A stretch of DNA of 64,000 nt from Goleter apudmare HA4340-LM2 (GTDB lineage Bacteria; Cyanobacteriota; Cyanobacteriia; Cyanobacteriales; Nostocaceae), in assembly GCA_019359495.1 (NCBI GenBank), contig JAHHHF010000076.1:62001-126000 (forward strand). Reading direction: 5' to 3'. Below, piece after piece: positions 27,747 through 35,913 of the stretch. Under the pieces are notes generated by a model that was given only the letters and a program-made list of their open reading frames with translations, was not told where the DNA came from and searched no databases. The position numbers and the translations under genes were made by a program. Position 1 is the first letter of the stretch. Each line of letters opens with the position of its first letter.

Positions 27747-28463
27747 ATGAGTAGCAATTTAGCAAGCAAATTGCGTGTAGGCACGAAAAAAGCACACACG
27801 ATGGCAGAGAATGTCGGTTTTGTCAAATGCTTTTTAAAAGGGGTCGTAGAGAAAAACTCCTACCGGAAGCTAGTCGGCAACTTTTATTTCATCTACTCGG
27901 CAATGGAAGAGGAGATGGAAAAGCACCGTGACCACCTAATTGTTGGCAAAATTAACTTTCCGGAACTCAACCGCAAGCAGACCCTAGAGGAAGACTTAAG
28001 TTTCTACTATGGTTTCAACTGGCGGGAGCAAGTCCAATTATCTCGCGCCGGGGAAGCTTATGTACAGCGCATCCGGGAAATCTCTGCCACAGCACCAGAA
28101 CTGTTAGTGGCACATTCATACACCCGTTATCTGGGCGACTTATCAGGTGGACAAATTCTCAAAAATATTGCTGTCACAGCGATGAACCTTGGTGATAGAC
28201 AAGGTACAGCTTTCTATGAATTTGCAGAGATTCCCAACGAAAAAGAATTTAAAGCTAAATATCGTCAAGCTTTGGATGAACTGCCAATTGATGAAGCGAC
28301 AGCCGATCGCATAGTTGATGAAGCTAACGCTGCTTTTGGCATGAACATGAAGATGTTCCAAGAATTAGAAGGCAATCTGATCAAAGCCATCGGCGTCATG
28401 CTCTACAACAGTCTGACACGTCGTCGCACACGCGGCGCTACGGAACTCGCTACTGCTGAGTAA
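27747..28463 (+). CDS. ho1: Heme oxygenase (phycobilin pathway)
   Basis: The 238-residue all-helical enzyme has the proximal heme ligand His17 in LRVGTKKAHTMAEN and the distal-helix motif YLGDLSGGQILK. Length and motifs match cyanobacterial HO1. It cleaves heme with reduced ferredoxin to biliverdin IXalpha, Fe2+ and CO, feeding phycocyanobilin synthesis and iron recovery in the cytoplasm. No bilin reductase lies nearby. An unusually long intergenic region precedes it, and an inverted repeat (28492-28551) follows. Confidence 0.97.
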   Translation: MSSNLASKLRVGTKKAHTMAENVGFVKCFLKGVVEKNSYRKLVGNFYFIYSAMEEEMEKHRDHLIVGKINFPELNRKQTLEEDLSFYYGFNWREQVQLSRAGEAYVQRIREISATAPELLVAHSYTRYLGDLSGGQILKNIAVTAMNLGDRQGTAFYEFAEIPNEKEFKAKYRQALDELPIDEATADRIVDEANAAFGMNMKMFQELEGNLIKAIGVMLYNSLTRRRTRGATELATAE

Positions 28464-28491
28464 TTTTTGTAAGTAAAGTTTTGTAGAATAT

Positions 28492-28551
28492 AGGGGCAAT
28501 TTCCCTGGGGTTATCCTGATTAGATTAGGCGATCGCAGAGAAGTTGCCCCT
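28492..28551. repeat. AGGGGCAA/TTGCCCCT inverted repeat
   Basis: Perfect 8-bp arms at 28492-28499 and 28544-28551 flank 44 bp that include a HIP1 octamer. It resembles the element at 30444-30495 in arm sequence and size. It lies between heme oxygenase and the CobW-type gene, so it could act as a terminator or leader structure. Confidence 0.5.
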
Positions 28552-28625
28552 CATGTTTGGCACTATTTGCAAAATATCTCAACAATCAGGGAAAATGCAA
28601 GGAGGTGCAAAATTCCTCCTAAACA

Positions 28626-29666
28626 ATGGCTACAAAAATTCCTGTCACAGTAATTACAGGCTTCTTAGGTAGTGGTAAAACCAGCCTGATTCGCCACCTG
28701 CTACAAAACAACCAAGGACGCCGGATTGCAGTTTTAGTCAACGAATTTGGCGAACTCGGTATTGATGGGGAATTGTTGAAATCCTGTCAAATTTGCCCTG
28801 AAGATGGTGATCAGGGGAGTAATATTTTTGAGTTGACTAATGGTTGCTTATGCTGTACTGTCCAGGAAGAATTTTTTCCTACAATGCAACAGTTGCTGAA
28901 GCGGCGAGATAGCATCGACTGCATTTTGATTGAAACTTCTGGTTTAGCTTTACCAAAACCCCTGGTAAAAGCTTTTCGTTGGCAAGAAATTCGCGCTGGT
29001 GCGACAGTAGATGCAGTCATTACCGTCGTCGATTGTGCAGCAGTAGCAGCCGGGACATTTGCAAGTGATCCAGAAGCGATCGCCGCTCAACGGCAAGCAG
29101 ATGATAGCCTAGAACACGAAACACCATTGCAAGAACTGTTTGAAGACCAACTGGCTTGTGCAGATTTAGTGGTGTTGAATAAAACTGATTTAGTGGATGC
29201 AGAAACTAAGGCGCGAGTTGAAGAGTTAGTTAAACAAGAATTACCCAGAGTTGTGAAAATTGTTGAGAGCGACCGGGGTCAACTCGATGCATCTATCTTA
29301 CTAGGGTTTCAAGCCGCAGTTGAAGATAACCTAGATAGCCGTCCCAGTCATCACGACACCGAAGAAGACCACGACCACGACGAAGAGATTACCTCCACCC
29401 ACGTAATTTTAGATCGTGCATTTGACCCAGAAAAACTGCAAAAACAGTTGCAAGCATTAGCCAACCAACAAGAAATTTACCGCATTAAAGGCTTTGTCGC
29501 AGTGCCAAACAAATCTATGCGGTTAGTTATGCAAGGCGTAGGAACACGATTTGATCAATTTTATGATCGTCCTTGGGAGCCAGAAGAAGCAAGACAAACC
29601 CGCTTAGTTTTCATTGGTCGTGATTTGAAATTTTCAGAAATAGAGTCGCAACTGGTGGCTTTATAA
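28626..29666 (+). CDS. cobW: CobW-type G3E GTPase (metal chaperone)
   Basis: The 346-residue G3E P-loop GTPase has Walker A GFLGSGKTSLI, the metal-binding CxCC motif in GCLCCTVQEEF, and the G4 motif NKTDL. A His/Asp/Glu-rich stretch (HHDTEEDHDHDEE) before the C-terminal CobW_C domain suggests metal binding. G3E proteins deliver metals such as Zn or Co to target enzymes. The name CobW reflects similarity only; no cobalamin genes lie nearby except the B12-dependent ribonucleotide reductase 18 kb away. GGAGGTGC 18 bp before the ATG is a rather distant Shine-Dalgarno sequence. Confidence 0.92.
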   Translation: MATKIPVTVITGFLGSGKTSLIRHLLQNNQGRRIAVLVNEFGELGIDGELLKSCQICPEDGDQGSNIFELTNGCLCCTVQEEFFPTMQQLLKRRDSIDCILIETSGLALPKPLVKAFRWQEIRAGATVDAVITVVDCAAVAAGTFASDPEAIAAQRQADDSLEHETPLQELFEDQLACADLVVLNKTDLVDAETKARVEELVKQELPRVVKIVESDRGQLDASILLGFQAAVEDNLDSRPSHHDTEEDHDHDEEITSTHVILDRAFDPEKLQKQLQALANQQEIYRIKGFVAVPNKSMRLVMQGVGTRFDQFYDRPWEPEEARQTRLVFIGRDLKFSEIESQLVAL

Positions 29667-29698
29667 GTTAAAACACATCTAAAATTGCATAACCACTC

Positions 29699-29890
29699 AT
29701 GAAGGTCGTCATTGGTCATTCGTTATTCCTCATTTGTATTAACAAAAGACAAGGGACAAATAACTAATGATAGTCTCCATCAGAGAATATGTAATTTGAA
29801 CGCACATCAGCCTATTTTTTGGGCATGGGGCAATTCAATCTAAAATCTAAAATTCCTACTCCCCATCTCCCCACCTCCCAATCTCCTCCA
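29699..29890. repeat. Short repeat cluster between cobW and ABA4-like gene
   Basis: The gap contains GTCATTGGTCATTCGTTATT (reverse form of the AATGAC family), ACAAATAACTAATGA, and a C/T-rich run of CCCCATCTCC units near 29861-29890. These are the same short repeats seen at about 16603, 17940, 41440, 50165 and 63399-63482. No gene is seen. Confidence 0.45.
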
Positions 29891-29903
29891 CTTCTTCGTC
29901 TCT

Positions 29904-30383
29904 ATGAATATCACTCAACTATTCGACATTGCTAATCTTTTCGTTTTGCCATTTTGGGCATTAATGATTCTCCTCCCCAATTGGCAAGTAACACGGCGCA
30001 TCATGGAATCGTATCTACCATTTGTTATATTAGCTGGGGCATATTTGTATTTGTTTGTCAGCAGCATTACACCAGAAAATGCCCAAGCTTTATCTAACCC
30101 CCAATTAGCAGATATTGCCCGCTTTTTTGCTGATGAAACAGCTGTTGCTACTGGCTGGATTCATTTTTTAGTAATGGATTTATTTGTCGGTCGCTGGATA
30201 TATTGGGAAGGGCAAAAAACAGGTATTTGGACATTTCATTCCCTTGCCTTCTGCTTATTTGCAGGGCCTTTAGGGTTACTTTCTCACATCTTTACTTATT
30301 GGGTAAGCAAAAGATTTTTTCCGCATGTTGAAACCGAAGCCACAGCAATAGATCAAAAAGCTGCTTCATCTACCAGTACCTAA
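29904..30383 (+). CDS. ABA4-like (DUF4281) membrane protein
   Basis: The 159-residue protein has four membrane helices and DUF4281 signatures: FDIANLFVLPFWALMIL, TAVATGWIHFLVMDLFVGRWIYWEG and FAGPLGLLSHI. Plant ABA4 is needed for neoxanthin formation; the role of the cyanobacterial proteins is not settled but carotenoid or thylakoid-membrane related work is likely. The carotenoid genes crtP-crtB lie in the same window but 11 kb away. Its start is set by the ATG following a repeat-rich spacer, with no strong ribosome binding site. Confidence 0.85.
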   Translation: MNITQLFDIANLFVLPFWALMILLPNWQVTRRIMESYLPFVILAGAYLYLFVSSITPENAQALSNPQLADIARFFADETAVATGWIHFLVMDLFVGRWIYWEGQKTGIWTFHSLAFCLFAGPLGLLSHIFTYWVSKRFFPHVETEATAIDQKAASSTST

Positions 30384-30443
30384 TTTTTGTCAATTTTACC
30401 AATTTGAATCATCTTTGCAACTCTTAAATTGGTTTTAAGATTC

Positions 30444-30495
30444 CTAGGGGCGTCCGCTTTTTGCCTTCCAGCAGGGTATAAGTGTTCGCCCCTAG
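30444..30495. repeat. CTAGGGGCG/CGCCCCTAG inverted repeat
   Basis: Perfect 9-bp arms at 30444-30452 and 30487-30495 enclose 34 bp between two convergent genes, followed on the plus strand by TCTTT. It may act as a shared terminator. Arms resemble the repeat at 28492-28551. Confidence 0.55.
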
Positions 30496-30517
30496 TCTTT
30501 GCTATTAAATGAAAAAA

Positions 30518-30736
30518 CTACGAAACTTGAGCCTCTCTGTAGTTAGCATCTAACCAGCAACGTGGTAAACCTTCACCAGAAGGAAAAATTAGATTTTCTT
30601 TTTTGAAGGTATCAGGTTCTTGTTCTTCTTGACCTTCTTGGTCTTGTGCATGAACTTCATCACTATTGGGATCAATTAATTCTTGAATATCAAGAATTTT
30701 GACTAAATCCTGGGAGTTTTTGAGTTGTAAAAACAT
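30518..30736 (-). CDS. Small acidic protein, unknown
   Basis: The ATG at 30736 (MFLQLKNSQDLVKILDIQEL) is chosen, with GGAG about 11 bp upstream; a TTG would add six residues. The 72-residue product is acidic (EVHAQDQEGQEEQEPD) with an ordered-looking start and a C-terminal FPSGEGLPRCWLDANYR segment that looks conserved. I recall similar small proteins in cyanobacteria but no function. It lies 93 bp after the DUF3181 gene on the same strand. Confidence 0.65.
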   Translation of the reverse strand: MFLQLKNSQDLVKILDIQELIDPNSDEVHAQDQEGQEEQEPDTFKKENLIFPSGEGLPRCWLDANYREAQVS

Positions 30737-30829
30737 AGTAAATACACTCCACAATTTCAGAACAAAACCGCCAGATTTCCTAAGTCTTGGAGAAGTAGGG
30801 AATCTGGTTTATTGTTACTCAGACAAGAA

Positions 30830-31138
30830 TTAAATCTCGCGCTGATATTTTTCTAGAATATCTACCAAGTTGACCTGTCCTTGTAATGGTAGTAAATCAA
30901 TCAAAGGCAGTTCTTTTCTTCCGCCACCAATTTTCACTGGGATAGATTCCAGGATGCCGATTACACGGTCTTCAGTGACAGACTTGGAGGTTATTAAAGG
31001 ATACAACTGCTCGGCAACAACTGTGTGTAGTTTGGCATCAGATAAATAAAGATGCCATTTAGCAATATCTATGTAGATATTTTCGCCAATTTCGGCTGCT
31101 AGGGCTTCAAGTAGTTCTGTAGTATTAGTCTTAGCCAT
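30830..31138 (-). CDS. DUF3181 cyanobacterial protein
   Basis: The 102-residue soluble protein matches the cyanobacteria-restricted DUF3181 pattern: ELLEALAAEIGENIYIDIAKWHLYL at the start and IGGGRKELPLIDLLPLQGQ in the second half. No catalytic residues are evident and no function is known. It is followed on the same strand by the small acidic protein gene. Confidence 0.85.
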   Translation of the reverse strand: MAKTNTTELLEALAAEIGENIYIDIAKWHLYLSDAKLHTVVAEQLYPLITSKSVTEDRVIGILESIPVKIGGGRKELPLIDLLPLQGQVNLVDILEKYQREI

Positions 31139-31257
31139 AAAGATAACCCTATTTTGATCAAGAGCATAAACTCTTAAGCTATTTCATATTATCGCTCAAT
31201 TAGCCAGGCTGAATCTACAGTCACAGGTTACAATTGCCCCAGCATGATCATCCTTCA

Positions 31258-31515
31258 TCAGGTTGATTTGGTTGGTGGCTCGGAGTAGTCAGCGATCGCA
31301 CTAATATAAATCAAATGCACCAACAATACTCCTATCCAACCCGCCGTTATCCAAGGAAGCCATTCCCAGGTAGCGGCTTTGAGATTATGGGCAAACCACA
31401 GCCCAGAATTAATCGTAGCGGCGATCGCCACATGTACGGCAAAATTCATGCGGTCATCGATTTTACGGTAAGCGGGGTCTTTGCGATCAGGTTTGGTAGG
31501 CCAGCGAGGAGGCAT
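31258..31515 (-). CDS. Small 2TM-domain protein
   Basis: The ATG at 31515 (MPPRWPTKPDRKDPAYRKID) is taken; a GTG at 31542 would add nine residues and is possible. The ~85-residue protein has two hydrophobic helices (about residues 22-45 and 52-77) with aromatic residues at the interface, as in the 2TM-domain family. It is probably in the cytoplasmic or thylakoid membrane. Function is unknown. Confidence 0.75.
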   Translation of the reverse strand: MPPRWPTKPDRKDPAYRKIDDRMNFAVHVAIAATINSGLWFAHNLKAATWEWLPWITAGWIGVLLVHLIYISAIADYSEPPTKST

Positions 31516-31857
31516 AAATATTTGTTGCAGATTTTGATTCACCCTAATTATTTTAAAGTTTTTGGGGCTGGGGTTGCTATGTAACCCAGAAAACTTTCAT
31601 GCGACGAGACTCAATATTTTATACGCCACTTGCTTTAAGCCAGGGAACCTCGCCAACGCAGTGGCTTAACTTTTTCAACAATCTCCTACTTTATTATTTG
31701 AACTATTGACAAATCCTCCAGCAAAGGAAACCAAGTACAGCTAGCCTTTGATTCTCACCTTTGATTCTAATTACTTAAAACTTATTCACCTTTTTGATAG
31801 AGGGAGTTAATGTATCCACTTGTGAAGATGGAAACAACCTTTATGAGGTGGACAAAC
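31516..31857. other. Intergenic region with a hairpin
   Basis: About 340 bp between divergent small genes. TTAAGCCA (31635-31642) and TGGCTTAA (31662-31669), followed by CTTTTTC, form an 8-bp terminator-like hairpin on the plus strand although no plus-strand gene precedes it. Nothing else is seen. Confidence 0.5.
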
Positions 31858-32055
31858 ATGGCTAAGGCAAATCCAGTTGAAATCCAAAAGCATTTAAAGG
31901 GTGTTGATTATCCTGCTGGTAAGCAAGAATTAATTCAACATGCTAGACAGCAAAAAGCTGACCAAGATGTGCTTTCAATACTAGAGCAGTTGCCAGACAA
32001 TGTAGAGTTCAGCAATCCCACTGATCTCAACAAAGCCATAGGCGATATCCAGTAG
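31858..32055 (+). CDS. DUF2795 small protein
   Basis: The 65-residue protein (MAKANPVEIQKHLKGVDYPA) fits DUF2795: a helical domain with VEIQKHLKGVDYPAGKQELI and a C-terminal DNVEFSNPTDLNKAIG. The ATG at 31858 is preferred because the family begins here and GAGGTGG stands 6 nt upstream; an ATG at 31810 with its own AGGGAG would add 16 residues. Function is unknown; it may be a small nucleic-acid- or protein-binding domain. Confidence 0.85.
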   Translation: MAKANPVEIQKHLKGVDYPAGKQELIQHARQQKADQDVLSILEQLPDNVEFSNPTDLNKAIGDIQ

Positions 32056-32229
32056 TACTAATTCGTAATTATGAAAGCTTTATATTGCAAGGGTTGACAG
32101 ATTATACTCTGTTGCTTAGTTGGGGGAAAATTGGTGTTGTACCAATACCAATTTGAACTCAGAATCAGACAGATACAATCCCGGAAGCATTTTGCAAATC
32201 TGACTTTCTTAATTTTGAATCAGTGTAAC

Positions 32230-32742
32230 TTATTTTGCTGGTGGGAAATATGCTCCCGATTTCCCGCCAGTCTTGCTTACAAGCCGAATCTCTGCAATTT
32301 GAATTGACTTTTCTAAGGCTTTTGCCATATCGTACAAAGTCAAGGCCGCCACAGAAACGGCAGTTAAAGCTTCCATTTCTACACCCGTTTCGGCTTTGGT
32401 TTTGACGATCGCCTGAATTTCATAGCCTGGGAGTTGGGGATCTGGTGTCACTGTCACCTCTACTTTTTGCAAAGGCAGGGGATGACACAAGGGAATTAAA
32501 TTGGCTGTCTGTTTAGCTGCCATAATCCCAGCCAGTCTGGCAGTCGCCAAGACATCTCCTTTCGGGGCATTTCCAGCTTGAATGGCGGCAAAAGTTGCTG
32601 GTAGCATCCGCACTTTACCTGTGGCAATGGCTTGGCGCACCGTGGCTACTTTCTCGGAAACATCCACCATCTGCGCCTGTCCTTGGCGATCTAGATGGGT
32701 TAAGTCGGCAGCAGAATTAGATAAATAATTTTCTTGCGTCAT
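32230..32742 (-). CDS. moaC: Cyclic pyranopterin monophosphate synthase MoaC
   Basis: The 170-residue enzyme has MoaC landmarks: [50 protein letters not shown] and [10 protein letters not shown]. It works after MoaA to convert the 3',8-cyclo-GTP intermediate to cyclic pyranopterin monophosphate in molybdenum cofactor synthesis, needed for nitrate reductase. No other mo genes are in view. It is divergent from tRNA-Arg. Confidence 0.97.
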   Translation of the reverse strand: MTQENYLSNSAADLTHLDRQGQAQMVDVSEKVATVRQAIATGKVRMLPATFAAIQAGNAPKGDVLATARLAGIMAAKQTANLIPLCHPLPLQKVEVTVTPDPQLPGYEIQAIVKTKAETGVEMEALTAVSVAALTLYDMAKALEKSIQIAEIRLVSKTGGKSGAYFPPAK

Positions 32743-32777
32743 TTTGAGAGAACATGCTATTATAATTTTCTGGACAG

Positions 32778-32851
32778 GGGCGTGTAGCTCAGTGGACTAG
32801 AGCACGTGGCTACGGACCACGGTGTCGGGGGTTCGAATCCCTCCTCGCCCG
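32778..32851 (+). tRNA. tRNA-Arg (anticodon ACG)
   Basis: A complete 74-nt cloverleaf: acceptor GGGCGTG / CTCGCCC with one T-T mismatch, D stem GCTC/GAGC, anticodon stem CGTGG/CCACG with loop CTACGGA, and T loop TTCGAAT. The anticodon ACG decodes CGN arginine codons after A34 is converted to inosine by TadA. CCA is not encoded. Confidence 0.95.
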
Positions 32852-32891
32852 TTCATCAAAAGCAGAGATGCAATTTATTGTATCTTTGTTT

Positions 32892-34121
32892 TTATATTTT
32901 ATTTAACGAGTAGACATCTTCACCGCGACCAAAGGCAAAGCGTAGAGAACGAGGTAAGTTTTTGCTGGACTGGGTGAGGAAAATCAGCAATGCGAGAGAA
33001 GTTAAGCCAGCACAGAAACCAAACACTTTGTGGTATCCGAGTGGTTCGGCAAAAGCGCCGAGAACAGGTGCAGCGATCGCAATACCGAGGTCAAATCCTG
33101 CGATACATAGAGCAAACATGCGTCCCCGTTCTTGTGGTAATGAGCGGTCTGCCATCATTGTTGTCATCATAGAAATCAGCGTACCACCACCACAACCCTC
33201 AAAGCAGGCAGCCAGCAAGAAACTGAGTGTACTGTGGGCTTGCCATAGCAACAACATAGACAAAGTGTAAGCCATGAGGCTGCAAGTGATAAACAAACCG
33301 CGACCAAAGCGATCGCTAGCCCGACCAACAAATAGCCTGACACTAAAACTAGCGATCGCCGCAGTTGTAAAAAACCACCCCACATTCAAATCTATACCAG
33401 TTGATTTGATAAATAGTGCCACGAAGGTATACACAGCACCAACAGCCAGCCCAACTAGCAACATCACTAGTGTTGGTACTCTCACCCGTGGACTGATTAA
33501 CAGACGCCAAAACTGGCGATGGTGATTTTCTGTTAGTTGGATTTGCACTGGTGGATTGACAAGTTGAAAAGTACCTAAAAGCCCCACAAAAGCCAATTCA
33601 GCTGCAACCAGAAATAAAATTGGGTAGCCCACCTCAGCTTGTAAATATCCTCCCAAAATCGGCCCAATCGCCAAACCTATAGGAGTGGTCAAACTCATGT
33701 AACCAATAATTGCACCACGACTAGCGTTAGGGGCTAAATCTGCCACCAATGCACTGTAACCAGTAGTGAAAGCAGCAATGCTAATACCGTGGAAGGCGCG
33801 TACCGCCGTTAACATTGCCATCGATTTAAACACCAAGTAACCAAAGGGGGCGATCGTGGCGATCATTGTCCCAATTAACAAGAGAATTTTCCGACCACGT
33901 TGATCTGCTAACCGTCCCAGCATGGGGCGAAAAACCAACAATCCGATCGCAACTCCCCCCATGACAATGCCAATTTGCTGCTTACTCGCCCCCGCATCCT
34001 CCAGGTAGAGTGGTAGGGTTGGTAACAAAGTAGCAATACTAGACCAGAATAATAAACCTGCTGTAAATAACATCAGCAGGTTACGCCGCAGATGGGCGTC
34101 AAAACTATCAAAAGCTTTCAA
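32892..34121 (-). CDS. MFS transporter
   Basis: The 409-residue protein has twelve hydrophobic segments and the MFS loop 2-3 motif in FRPMLGRLADQRGRKILLLIG, with a second copy in VGRASDRFGRGLF, indicating the usual two six-helix halves. It is probably a drug or small-molecule exporter of the DHA1 type; substrate not assignable. It is the last of three minus-strand genes (NlpC/P60, GT2, MFS) with short gaps and may export or recycle a cell-wall-related product. Confidence 0.92.
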   Translation of the reverse strand: MKAFDSFDAHLRRNLLMLFTAGLLFWSSIATLLPTLPLYLEDAGASKQQIGIVMGGVAIGLLVFRPMLGRLADQRGRKILLLIGTMIATIAPFGYLVFKSMAMLTAVRAFHGISIAAFTTGYSALVADLAPNASRGAIIGYMSLTTPIGLAIGPILGGYLQAEVGYPILFLVAAELAFVGLLGTFQLVNPPVQIQLTENHHRQFWRLLISPRVRVPTLVMLLVGLAVGAVYTFVALFIKSTGIDLNVGWFFTTAAIASFSVRLFVGRASDRFGRGLFITCSLMAYTLSMLLLWQAHSTLSFLLAACFEGCGGGTLISMMTTMMADRSLPQERGRMFALCIAGFDLGIAIAAPVLGAFAEPLGYHKVFGFCAGLTSLALLIFLTQSSKNLPRSLRFAFGRGEDVYSLNKI

Positions 34122-34164
34122 GATAGATTAATTAATATTAAATGAGTTTTGTTTCTCTGTTACG

Positions 34165-35175
34165 CTACTTAACATTTTGTCCCACTACCTCCCGCACCCG
34201 ATAGATGGGGCGTCCTTGGGATTCGTGGTATGTACGCATCAACAACTCTGCCAAAAGACCAAAGCAAAACAGTTGTACCCCCGTTACCAGCAGCAGTACC
34301 GCCAAAATCAGCAGTGGACGATTACCAATCATCTCACCTAAAGCCAATTTGACGAAAGTCAAGTACATACCAATTCCCGTACCCACCACCATAGAAATTA
34401 AGCCCAACAACCCAAAAACATGCATCGGCCGGGTGAGGAACTTTTTCATAAACAAAATAGTTAACAAATCCATCAACACCCGGAATGTCCGCGACAGTCC
34501 ATATTTACTGCGACCAAAGCGACGGGCGTGATGACGCACAGGCATTTCTGTGATTCTAGCCCCTTCAATGTATGCCAAAGCAGGTAAAAAGCGGTGGAGT
34601 TCTCCATAAAGATTCATATCAGCCACCAATTCCGCCCGATAAGCCTTTAAAGAACAACCATAGTCATGAATATCTACGCTAGTAGTACGCCGAATTAACC
34701 AATTTGCAATTTTAGAAGGAAGTAGCCGATTTATCGCCCCATCTTGGCGTTTTTGCCGCCAACCACTCACCAAATCGTAACCCTCATCCAACTTTGCCAA
34801 CAGCATGGGGATATCAGCCGGGTCATTTTGCAAGTCAGCATCTAAAGTCACGATCGCTTTCCCCACAGCATAATTAAACCCCGCCGCCATGGCCGCCGTT
34901 TGACCATAATTACGCCGTAGAATCACCGCCTTTAAATCACTGCCTCCTAGGGCTGCATTCTTGAGAAACTCCGCCGAACCATCTGTAGAACCATCATCCA
35001 CACAGATGATCTCATAACTTAACCCACTAGCTAACAAAGTAGACGCGATCGCCTCCAACAACAAGGGCAAACTCTCCACCTCATCACGCACCGGCACAAC
35101 CACCGACACATCTGGAACCACACTCAAAATCCCGCCATGTTCCCCAATTTTCTCCGAAACCAACTCACTCCTCAT
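34165..35175 (-). CDS. GT2 polyprenyl-phosphate glycosyltransferase with two TM helices
   Basis: The 336-residue protein has a GT-A domain: VSVVVPVRDEVESLPLLLEA, CVDDGSTDGS and TLDADLQNDPADIP with the DxD-like metal motif. Two C-terminal membrane helices follow (about residues 250-275 and 285-312). This layout is that of GtrB/DPM1-type enzymes, which move a sugar from a nucleotide to polyprenyl phosphate at the cytoplasmic face. Its ATG lies directly after a dispersed repeat whose AGAGGA unit provides a close Shine-Dalgarno sequence. It is 14 bp after the NlpC/P60 gene. Confidence 0.93.
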   Translation of the reverse strand: MRSELVSEKIGEHGGILSVVPDVSVVVPVRDEVESLPLLLEAIASTLLASGLSYEIICVDDGSTDGSAEFLKNAALGGSDLKAVILRRNYGQTAAMAAGFNYAVGKAIVTLDADLQNDPADIPMLLAKLDEGYDLVSGWRQKRQDGAINRLLPSKIANWLIRRTTSVDIHDYGCSLKAYRAELVADMNLYGELHRFLPALAYIEGARITEMPVRHHARRFGRSKYGLSRTFRVLMDLLTILFMKKFLTRPMHVFGLLGLISMVVGTGIGMYLTFVKLALGEMIGNRPLLILAVLLLVTGVQLFCFGLLAELLMRTYHESQGRPIYRVREVVGQNVK

Positions 35176-35208
35176 ATTCCTCTGCGCCCTCAGCGTCTCT
35201 GCGGTTTA
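35176..35208. repeat. CGCAGAGG repeat joining two genes
   Basis: On the minus strand the unit AACCGCAGAGACGCTGAGGG followed by CGCAGAGGA encodes the last residues and TGA stop of the NlpC/P60 gene and then the AGAGGA ribosome binding site of the next gene. Same family as 1905, 3178 and 12686. Confidence 0.6.
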
Positions 35209-35891
35209 TAACTCTTCACAACCCTACCAGCACCGCGCAGCTGTTGATAATATGACCGACTCACCTCATCTCCCTGTTCCGACAAAATATCAATTCCAAT
35301 TCCATTTCGTCCCTGAGACTTCCCAGAACTATGAATATAACGACCATCACCCAAATACAAACCTACATGAGTAGCCTTTTCGGGAGTACCAAAAAACACC
35401 AAATCTCCTGGTGCTAATTCCGTTATGGAAATTGATTGAGTGAAAACTTCCTGCTGATAAGCATCTCTAGGTAGCCAAATCCCCACCGAGACAAACGCCG
35501 CCTGCATCAACCCCGAACAATCGTAATTTGGCGCTACCGTACCACCCCAAAGGTAATAATTAGCTTGTTGCATCGCTTTGTGAGTAAAAGCAATCACCTC
35601 TGGGAGCAATTTTTTAATCTCAGATTCCGTCAATGATTGCGCCTGATAAGGTAAAGTAGCTGGTTGTAGTAAACCCAAATCGCCAAGAGCAACCCATCCT
35701 GGATAATCATCCTCACACAAATACACCTCAACTGCTGCATCCTGATGATTTAATGTTACCCGTAAATGTCGCCCTGCTGCGGCTTGAGTTGCCAAACTCT
35801 CACATGCAGGAGAACTATATAAGTTTAAGTCAGCGAGACAAGAGTACTCAACTACTTGCTGATTGGGGATTGTAGATTGATTTGTGACCAT
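35190..35891 (-). CDS. NlpC/P60 gamma-D-glutamyl-L-diamino acid endopeptidase
   Basis: The 233-residue protein has an N-terminal SH3-like domain (residues ~15-80) and a C-terminal NlpC/P60 cysteine peptidase with Cys125 in NYDCSGLMQAAF, His175 in KATHVGLYLGDG and the third polar residue His187 in YIHSSG. Size and layout match the structurally known Anabaena variabilis and Nostoc punctiforme cell-wall peptidases that cut D-Glu to diaminopimelate bonds in murein peptides, probably for recycling; no signal peptide is seen. The C-terminal PQRR comes from a dispersed repeat. Its start faces the serine hydrolase start with only 22 bp between. Confidence 0.95.
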   Translation of the reverse strand: MVTNQSTIPNQQVVEYSCLADLNLYSSPACESLATQAAAGRHLRVTLNHQDAAVEVYLCEDDYPGWVALGDLGLLQPATLPYQAQSLTESEIKKLLPEVIAFTHKAMQQANYYLWGGTVAPNYDCSGLMQAAFVSVGIWLPRDAYQQEVFTQSISITELAPGDLVFFGTPEKATHVGLYLGDGRYIHSSGKSQGRNGIGIDILSEQGDEVSRSYYQQLRGAGRVVKSYKPQRR

Positions 35892-35913
35892 ACTGCAAGG
35901 CTAATAGCTAAAA

